This document shows, piece by piece, positions 1-4,682 of a stretch of DNA of 12,796 nucleotides. The stretch lies in NCBI GenBank assembly GCA_021778575.1, contig JAJYCH010000054.1, positions 1 to 12,796 on the forward strand. The letters run 5' to 3'. Origin of the DNA: Planctomycetota bacterium (GTDB lineage Bacteria; Planctomycetota; Planctomycetia; Isosphaerales; Isosphaeraceae). A program made the position numbers and the translations under genes. Position 1 is the stretch's first letter. Every line of letters begins with the position of its first letter. Under the pieces are notes generated by a model, which was not told the DNA's origin, made no database searches, and saw only the letters and a program-made list of their open reading frames with translations.

Positions 1-465
1 CAGCTCGAGCATCATTCGCTCGATGGACCAGCGCAAAGCCAACTTATCCGATTCATTCTTGATGTGGACGATGGGCGGCAGCATCCCCAGCAGGATACCG
101 GCGTGGTTGCCTTCCAGTCCGAAGTAGCCGCCCACCCCCGAAACATCTCCGCCCCCATTCCAGACGGCGAAGCCACCCTTGAGCGGACGTGTATACATCG
201 ACCTGAAGTCGACGGGCGGCAAATCCAGGTTACTTGTCAGGCGGAATGGCCTGCCCAAGGGTAGCAGGAAACAATCTCCGGTCTTCAGATGCACCGCTTC
301 GGGAACGTTCTCCACGGCAAGCCAGCATTGACCGGAGACGATCGCGTAGCATTTGATGCCGTCGTGCTGGGGGAACTGGACTGACCAGTCACCTCCAACC
401 TCGAAACCTCCGCACATCGTGTTCTGTGGTTTCAGAAGGGAGAGTACGCCTGAAAGCGGGTCCAT
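1..465 (-). CDS. AraC family transcriptional regulator, cupin N-terminal part (partial, cut by left window edge)
   Basis: The visible 155 residues match the AraC-type regulators whose N-terminus is an effector-sensing cupin (Cupin_6 style). The start reads MDPLSGVLSLLKP, followed by GGFEVGGDW at about 19-27, QHDGIKCYAIVSGQCWL at 33-49 and the cupin turn GDCFLLPLGRPF at 63-74. The frame stays open to base 1. The C-terminal helix-turn-helix DNA-binding half, expected after about residue 190 in this family, lies outside the window, so DNA binding is inferred from the family. The ATG at 465-463 is preceded by AGGAG (rev. comp. of 472-476) at a good 6-base spacing. The gene is divergent from the SDR gene at 594, a common arrangement in which the regulator controls the neighbouring oxidoreductase and itself. 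The ligand is unknown. Family call is confident; the regulated target is inference. Confidence 0.87.
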   Translation of the reverse strand, partial: MDPLSGVLSLLKPQNTMCGGFEVGGDWSVQFPQHDGIKCYAIVSGQCWLAVENVPEAVHLKTGDCFLLPLGRPFRLTSNLDLPPVDFRSMYTRPLKGGFAVWNGGGDVSGVGGYFGLEGNHAGILLGMLPPIVHIKNESDKLALRWSIERMMLEL

Positions 466-499
466 CTGGCACTCCTGGACGATTGCGAATAAAGATTGG

Positions 500-528
500 A
501 CTCTAGAGCATAGATCGTACCAGGTCAA
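500..528 (-). promoter_or_regulatory. Candidate sigma70-type promoter for the AraC-family regulator
   Basis: On the minus strand, TTGACC (528-523, 5 of 6 to the -35 consensus) is separated by exactly 17 bases from TAGAGT (505-500, 4 of 6 to the -10 consensus). Transcription would start about 30 bases before the regulator ATG at 465. The site lies inside the 128-base divergent gap, so regulator binding here could affect both genes. I saw no equally good promoter facing the SDR gene. Planctomycete promoters are poorly characterised, so this is a sequence match only. Confidence 0.4.
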
Positions 529-593
529 TCGCCTAGTCTGTGATCCATGGGACCGAAAGTGCGGTTTCGAGTCGAATTCAGGGAGGTTTACCG

Positions 594-1490
594 ATGCGTG
601 TTTTCGTGACCGGCGCGACTGGCTTCATCGGTTCTGCGGTGGTTCAGGATCTGATCAAGGCGGGGCACAAGGTGCTCGGCCTCGCCCGTTCGGATGGAGC
701 CGCCGCGGCTCTCGCCGCCGCCGGGGCCGAGGTCCACCGAGGCGATCTTGAAGATCTGGACAGTTTGAGGCGCGGCGCGGCGTCCTCGGACGGGGTGATC
801 CACCTCGGCTTCATTCACGACTTCTCTCGGTTCCAGGAGGTCTGCGAGGCGGACAGGCGGGCCATCGAAACGATGGGTGATGCGCTCGCCGGCTCCGACC
901 GACCGCTGGTTGTCACCTCCGGAACCGGGATGGGAACGGCGGCGCCAGGTCAGCCGTCCACAGAAGACCACTTCGATCCCAATCACCCGAACCCCCGAGC
1001 CGCTTCGGAGATCGCCGGGGAAGCAGTTGCGGCCCGTGGCGTTCGCATGACCGTGGTGCGATTGCCGCAAGTGCATAACACGGAGAAGCAGGGGCTCGTC
1101 ACCCTCGCGATCGCCGTAGCTCGCGAGAAAGGCGTCGCGGCCTACGTTGGCGATGGGCTCAACCGCTGGCCGGCGATTCACGTGCTCGACGCGGCTCCCC
1201 TTTACCGGCTGGCGCTTGAGAAGGGGCCAAATCGGGCGAGGTATCACGCGGTCGCCGAAGAGGGAGTGACGGCCAGGGCAATTGCGGAGGCCATCGGGCG
1301 GGGTTTGAAGATTCCCGTCGCCTCGCTCTCGCCCGAGGAGGCCGCTGGTCACTTCGGCTGGCTCGGGTTCTTCGCCGCCATGGACATGCCGGCGTCGAGC
1401 AAGCTCACGCAAGAGCGGCTCGGCTGGCATCCGACGCAGAAGCCCGGAATGATCGAAGACCTCGATCACATGGACTATTCCAAGGTCTGA
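594..1490 (+). CDS. Atypical extended SDR family NAD(P)-dependent oxidoreductase/epimerase-like protein
   Basis: This 298-residue protein begins with the Rossmann nucleotide-binding signature of extended SDRs: MRVFVTGATGFIG, glycines at 7, 10 and 13. Arg32 at the end of the second strand (LARSD) favours NADP(H). GDLED at 50-54 is the adenine-ring contact region. The usual catalytic Tyr-x-x-x-Lys is not present: the corresponding segment reads NPRAASEIAGE (133-143). Further family-like blocks are VVRLPQVH (154-161), YVGDGLNRWPAIHVLDAA (184-201) and the C-terminal ASSKLTQERLGWHPT (267-281). These identify the atypical SDR subgroup often annotated only as 'SDR family oxidoreductase'. The start at 594 was chosen because GGGAGG at 581-586 sits 7 bases upstream and the Rossmann motif begins at once; an in-frame GTG at 540 would add 18 unrelated residues. 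It is probably controlled by the divergent AraC-type regulator. The substrate is unknown. Confidence 0.9.
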   Translation: MRVFVTGATGFIGSAVVQDLIKAGHKVLGLARSDGAAAALAAAGAEVHRGDLEDLDSLRRGAASSDGVIHLGFIHDFSRFQEVCEADRRAIETMGDALAGSDRPLVVTSGTGMGTAAPGQPSTEDHFDPNHPNPRAASEIAGEAVAARGVRMTVVRLPQVHNTEKQGLVTLAIAVAREKGVAAYVGDGLNRWPAIHVLDAAPLYRLALEKGPNRARYHAVAEEGVTARAIAEAIGRGLKIPVASLSPEEAAGHFGWLGFFAAMDMPASSKLTQERLGWHPTQKPGMIEDLDHMDYSKV

Positions 1491-1549
1491 GCGGTGCCTT
1501 CGAACATCAGGTGCGTCGTCAGATCCCTCGCCAGGGCGATTCACTCGGT

Positions 1550-2314
1550 TCAGCAACGAAGATACTGGATCGTGTAGAACCTGACACCTTGAGGCGAGAT
1601 GATCCCGCAAAATCGCCCGGTCCCCGGGATATCCATCGGTGGGACGAAGATCGTGGCTCCATTCTCCTCAGCCAACCGAGCGGCCTCGTCGGTATTGTCT
1701 ACCGTGAAATACGTGCCCCAGTGTGGCGGGATCTCGGGATGGGGGATGGCCATCAGCCCGGCGATGTCCATTCCGCCGTGACTGAAAACGGTGTAATCCA
1801 TGCCGGGCATGGGCTTGATGTCCGCCGTCCAGCCGAACAGGTTGACGTAAAACTCGCTCGCCTTGATCACGTCCGTGGTCAGCGTCTCCGACCAGCTTGG
1901 CGAACCGTGAAGCGTGCTATCGGCGTCGGTCCCCGGCATCTTCCTGGGTTCCCAGATGTCGAATTTGGCGCCGTTGGGGTCTCGACAGACCGCCATCCGG
2001 CCCGGCTCGCCAAGGTCGAGAATCCGCCCGATGGAGCCGCCGAGAGCGGCGACCCGCTCGCAAGTCGCGTCAACATTGTCAACCTTGACCATGACCCCGA
2101 TACCGGCCGGGAGTCCCGGAGGGCAACCCGGCCCGTTGAGGTCGAAAAGGCCTCCGATGTTGCATCCATTAACCTGCATCCCGTGGCCGAGGCCCGGCAT
2201 CTCGAAATAGGTCCAGCCGAGAACTTTGCCGAAAAAGACCATCGCCTGGTCGGGGTCTGGTGTGAGGATGTTGATCCAGCAGAAATCGCCCGCTCTGCGA
2301 ATGCCAGTCGCCAT
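1550..2314 (-). CDS. VOC family protein, two tandem glyoxalase-fold domains
   Basis: The 254-residue protein consists of two vicinal-oxygen-chelate repeats, about 10-124 and 140-254. Each opens with a paired beta-alpha signature: DFCWINILTPDPDQAMVFFGKVLGW at 10-34 (read in two parts) and TLTTDVIKASEFYVNLFGW at 144-162. Each closes with a proline-glycine turn: DPNGAKFDIWEP at 112-123 and SPQGVRFYTIQY at 240-251. This resembles the CFP30B/'hydroxylase-like' two-domain VOC group. The positions where metalloenzymes of the fold carry His and Glu hold Asn/Trp, Asp119 and Tyr247, so a metal centre is doubtful and the role may be ligand binding. The ATG at 2314-2312 has GAGGAA (rev. comp. of 2321-2326) just upstream; a start at 2395 would add 27 residues unlike the family. 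It ends 59 bases from the convergent SDR gene. Function is unassigned beyond the fold. Confidence 0.88.
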   Translation of the reverse strand: MATGIRRAGDFCWINILTPDPDQAMVFFGKVLGWTYFEMPGLGHGMQVNGCNIGGLFDLNGPGCPPGLPAGIGVMVKVDNVDATCERVAALGGSIGRILDLGEPGRMAVCRDPNGAKFDIWEPRKMPGTDADSTLHGSPSWSETLTTDVIKASEFYVNLFGWTADIKPMPGMDYTVFSHGGMDIAGLMAIPHPEIPPHWGTYFTVDNTDEAARLAEENGATIFVPPMDIPGTGRFCGIISPQGVRFYTIQYLRC

Positions 2315-2371
2315 CGTCGTTTCCTCGGTAAGGCCGGAGTATCGGCCCGAGAACGGAAACCCAATTCGGGG

Positions 2372-2400
2372 ATTGGAACGATTTATCGGCGACAAGTCAA
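2372..2400 (-). promoter_or_regulatory. Candidate sigma70-type promoter for the two-domain VOC gene
   Basis: Minus-strand TTGACT (2400-2395, 5 of 6 to consensus) lies 17 bases from TCCAAT (2377-2372, 4 of 6). This gives a leader of about 50 bases before the ATG at 2314. The -10 element is part of a small inverted repeat, CCAAT (2361-2365) with ATTGG (2372-2376), which could be an operator. The sequence from 2396 to 2420 is noticeably AT-richer than its surroundings. This is a sequence match only. Confidence 0.35.
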
Positions 2401-2503
2401 CTAACGTACAGTTATTTTTCAGAAACAGGATGATCTCTCCGATTCAGAGGGCAGATAGCCACCACGGAGCCAACCGACAAAACGCTCGGGCCAGCTTCAA
2501 CTT

Positions 2504-3364
2504 TTACTCTCCTACTTCCGGGATAACGTCGAGCCTGCCGCCAGCAGCCGCATCTTCCCCCGACGGATTGGCTGGCCTTGAACCAGACAGTCCCAGGATC
2601 GGCCCGACCCTGAGCCGGATCAGCAAGTCGTTCAACTCCGGCCGGGCAGATGGCACCTCGGGCAACGAGCACGATTGGTGAGCGGCTTCGAGTTCCGCCC
2701 GGAGACGCTCGTATTCTCGCCGGTGGAAATCGAAGTCGTCATCATCGAGGACGGACTTCTCCGGGCCTTCCAGCTTCCGGGCGATGAGGTCGTCGACGTG
2801 CGACAACCGGGCTTCCTCGTTCAGATGCACGAGGTTCGCCTCGACCTCACCGGTCCTCATCAGGTGAATGCCCGTCAGGAGGACTCGATAGACGTAGAGC
2901 AGCGGCTTGACCCGCCTCGGGTGCTCTTTCTCGAACAGCCGCCACTGGGTCTCGGCGAATCCGAAATAATGGTGACTGTGATGGCGAGTGACGCAGCCCT
3001 TGCCGATCGCCTTCAACTCCTCGTGTTCCGGCGTCGTCTGGACCACCAGCGGCGAGTACAACTGCTCCAGTACGTACCCGTTCTTCTTCAGCATCAGGCC
3101 GAAGAACTTATGGGCGTCGTGAGTGACGAGGTCGATCTCCAGATCGTCCTTCGTCGAGAACTCGATCGTCTCCCGACCCGTATCGAGGCCGACGACCTCC
3201 TGGACCGGCAAGACGTGGCAGCCCCGGAGGTCGAAGTCCGAGTCGGGCGAGGGGAACCCGTAGAGGTGCGCCCCGCTGATCGTGGCGAAGATCAGGGGAT
3301 AGGGATGGCGGACCACTTCCGATTCCAGTCGCTCCCGGATGCCCGTCGCCAGTGCTTCGCTCAT
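2504..3364 (-). CDS. RlaP-like polymerase-beta-fold nucleotidyltransferase (second gene of pair)
   Basis: This 286-residue protein carries the minimal nucleotidyltransferase active site. The substrate loop is ISGAHLYGFPSPDSDFD (29-45), with Gly31, Tyr35, Gly36 and the metal-binding Asp43-x-Asp45. The third acidic residue is probably Asp78 in LEIDLVTHDAHKFF (75-88). Such proteins are annotated as 'nucleotidyltransferase' or 'DNA polymerase beta superfamily'. They belong to or near the RlaP group (Pfam PF10127), proposed from comparative genomics to act in RNA repair by adding or modifying nucleotides at RNA ends. A helical region (about 113-255) holds HHSHHYFGFAETQW (128-141) and KPLLYVYRVLLTGIHLM (153-169). 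The family-like part ends near NDLLIRLR (245-252), leaving an unusual Ser/Gly/Ala-rich tail of about 34 residues. The start at 3364 is set by an ATGA overlap with the stop of the upstream gene, implying translational coupling. An upstream in-frame start at 3442 would run into that gene. Substrate is unknown. Confidence 0.85.
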   Translation of the reverse strand: MSEALATGIRERLESEVVRHPYPLIFATISGAHLYGFPSPDSDFDLRGCHVLPVQEVVGLDTGRETIEFSTKDDLEIDLVTHDAHKFFGLMLKKNGYVLEQLYSPLVVQTTPEHEELKAIGKGCVTRHHSHHYFGFAETQWRLFEKEHPRRVKPLLYVYRVLLTGIHLMRTGEVEANLVHLNEEARLSHVDDLIARKLEGPEKSVLDDDDFDFHRREYERLRAELEAAHQSCSLPEVPSARPELNDLLIRLRVGPILGLSGSRPANPSGEDAAAGGRLDVIPEVGE

Positions 3365-4263
3365 AGCAAATCCTTCACACGGTCGAGTTCGGCCTGAACG
3401 TTCCGTAAGGCGACCACCGCCCGGTCGGGGTTGACGACGCATCCTTCCAGGCTCCCGTAGTGCTCCTCAAGACATTGCAGGAGCAAGGTCTTGATCGCAT
3501 CCTCGTCGGGGATGGGCCGCAACACGCTCTCGGCGTAGAGCCGTTCCAGGTGCATCTCCTTGTCGGCGAACCAAGACCGGAGCCGGTCCTCGGTCCACTC
3601 GCCCCGGCGGATCGCCTTGAGTGGCTCGTTGTTCCGCTGGAGGTCGATGTCCCCCTCCATCAAGATCTGCTCCACCTCGCCGATCAGGCGGACCACATGA
3701 TAGGCGAACTTCGTATCGTAGCCGTGCTCGGCCACCAACTCGGCTCGCCTTCCCTGGGGTTGCTTGATCGCCAGTTTGTGCAGTTGGCTGTAGGCGTACC
3801 CCTTGAACTTGGGCCAGGCCCCCTTATGCAGAAACAGTCGCCGATTCTCCCGGACGAGATTGCCGACCCTCGTACAGTGCAGCACGCAGGTCGTGGGAGT
3901 GAACAGGCTGTCGATGATATTCGGGTTGTTCTCCATCGCCAGGGCGAAGAACTTCACGATCCCGAAGATCGTCAGGTCATAGGTCCGCCCGTGCCCGGCC
4001 AGTGCGTCCCGATCCTCGACGTGGTGCTCCTGATATTGCTCGAACCGCTTGGCCTGTCGACCGAAGCCGATGATTTCGCCCCGGAGGTGGGGGAAGATCT
4101 CCTCCTTCATCGGGATCGCCCAGCCGTAAACGTCGACGTCGCTGGTATCGGAAGAGACGCCGTAGGCCACCGAGCCCATGATGGTCTCGTACTGGACGTT
4201 CCCCGGCAGCCACCTCGGCGGCCGGATCATCCCGCGGTCGGTCAGGCGTTGCAGAGTGCTCAC
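3361..4263 (-). CDS. RlaP-like polymerase-beta-fold nucleotidyltransferase (first gene of pair)
   Basis: The 300-residue protein shows the nucleotidyltransferase signature IMGSVAYGVSSDTSDVDVYG (28-47): Gly30-Ser31, Tyr34-Gly35 and metal-binding Asp42-x-Asp44. The third carboxylate is probably Asp96 in TYDLTIFGIVKFF (94-106). NNPNIIDSLF (112-121) and HGYDTKFAYHVVRLI (180-194) are the distinctive blocks of the RlaP-type family, which is predicted to modify RNA termini. It is clearly a paralog of the next gene, not a duplicate copy: the two share the active-site layout but little else, so they may work as a heteromer or on different ends. I chose GTG 4263-4261 as start because GGAGAG lies 8 bases upstream and the family N-terminus 'STLQRLTDRGxIRPPRWLP' begins there. 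The longer open frame to 4617 adds 118 low-similarity residues. The TGA stop overlaps the ATG of the following gene. No RtcB ligase or other repair gene is visible nearby. Confidence 0.87.
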   Translation of the reverse strand: MSTLQRLTDRGMIRPPRWLPGNVQYETIMGSVAYGVSSDTSDVDVYGWAIPMKEEIFPHLRGEIIGFGRQAKRFEQYQEHHVEDRDALAGHGRTYDLTIFGIVKFFALAMENNPNIIDSLFTPTTCVLHCTRVGNLVRENRRLFLHKGAWPKFKGYAYSQLHKLAIKQPQGRRAELVAEHGYDTKFAYHVVRLIGEVEQILMEGDIDLQRNNEPLKAIRRGEWTEDRLRSWFADKEMHLERLYAESVLRPIPDEDAIKTLLLQCLEEHYGSLEGCVVNPDRAVVALRNVQAELDRVKDLL

Positions 4264-4523
4264 GGCGTCGGCTCTCCGGAAACTTCGATGCTGGAGAATA
4301 GGATACCCCGAAACACCGTGAGGTTCAGTGTGCCGATGCCGCGAGACGCTCATGAAGGACGGAAAGGCGAGGATGCAGACGGTGGTCGGCCACTTCGCCG
4401 ACCCGCTCTCGGGTCTCCGCCCCGGTACGATCAGCAGCGGTTTCGGCCCAACTTTCCGGGGCGGAATCGACGTTAACGGCATGGTGATCGGCAAGGCGAC
4501 GACGGTGAGTCGCTCGACAACAC
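4264..4523. other. Intergenic stretch without a recognisable gene
   Basis: This is the left part of the gap between the divergent nucleotidyltransferase pair and the hydrolase gene. Apart from the weak minus-strand promoter match at 4300-4328, I see no conserved motif, RNA gene or repeat. Open frames cross it on both strands (for example plus-strand 4328-4654), but they carry no recognisable domain and no good ribosome binding site. In GC-rich DNA such frames occur by chance. It may hold the regulatory sequences of the hydrolase gene or decayed sequence associated with the remnant that follows. Confidence 0.5.
4300..4328 (-). promoter_or_regulatory. Weak candidate promoter for the nucleotidyltransferase pair
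   Basis: Minus-strand TATCCT (4305-4300, 4 of 6 to the -10 consensus) is 17 bases downstream of CTGAAC (4328-4323, 3 of 6 to the -35 consensus). It would give a leader of roughly 30 bases before the GTG at 4263. Placement is good but the -35 match is poor. Confidence 0.22.
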
Positions 4524-4640
4524 GTGACGGGTTACAATGCCCACGAACGGAAAGTCGCCCTGGTGACCGGGTCCTCAAAGGGGGGCTGGAAGGACGTCGC
4601 CATGAGCCTGGCGTCATCGATCATCGTCAACCGACGACGA
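4524..4640 (+). pseudogene. Probable remnant of a short-chain dehydrogenase N-terminus
   Basis: The plus-strand frame from 4524 reads ERKVALVTGSSKG and then GWKDVAMSLASSIIVNRR (about 4548-4640). This closely resembles the classical SDR opening, K-V-A-L-V-T-G-x-x-x-G-I-G-x-x-x-A-x-x-L-A-x-x-G-A-x-V-V-V-N. Two small losses stand out: the Gly-Ile-Gly is reduced to Gly-Gly-Trp, and two or three residues are missing before the IIVN strand. No catalytic Ser-Tyr-Lys part follows; the frame instead runs in phase into the exported hydrolase. I read it as a decayed 5' fragment, left by deletion or recombination, rather than an expressed part of the hydrolase, because a clear signal peptide begins afterwards at 4683. 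The match is by eye, and chance resemblance cannot be fully excluded. Confidence 0.42.
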
Positions 4641-4682
4641 GTCCCGCTGGGTGACGGGTCAGAACATCGGATGGGAAAAGTC

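Noticed and set aside
1528..1539. TCGCC/GGCGA symmetry between the convergent SDR and VOC genes
   Set aside because: The two-base loop cannot form as drawn and the stem is only five bases, with no T-run.
588..1610. Long minus-strand open frame of 340 codons opposite the SDR gene
   Set aside because: It is a GC-rich shadow of the SDR gene; the translation has no recognisable domain, is rich in Arg/Gly/Pro, and crosses into the next gene.
1511..2404. Plus-strand open frame of 297 codons opposite the two-domain VOC gene
   Set aside because: The minus-strand frame has clear VOC signatures and a ribosome binding site; the plus-strand frame has neither.
4328..4654. Plus-strand open frame of 108 codons in the gap before the hydrolase
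   Set aside because: No recognisable motif and no convincing ribosome binding site; its 3' half runs across the SDR remnant in another frame.
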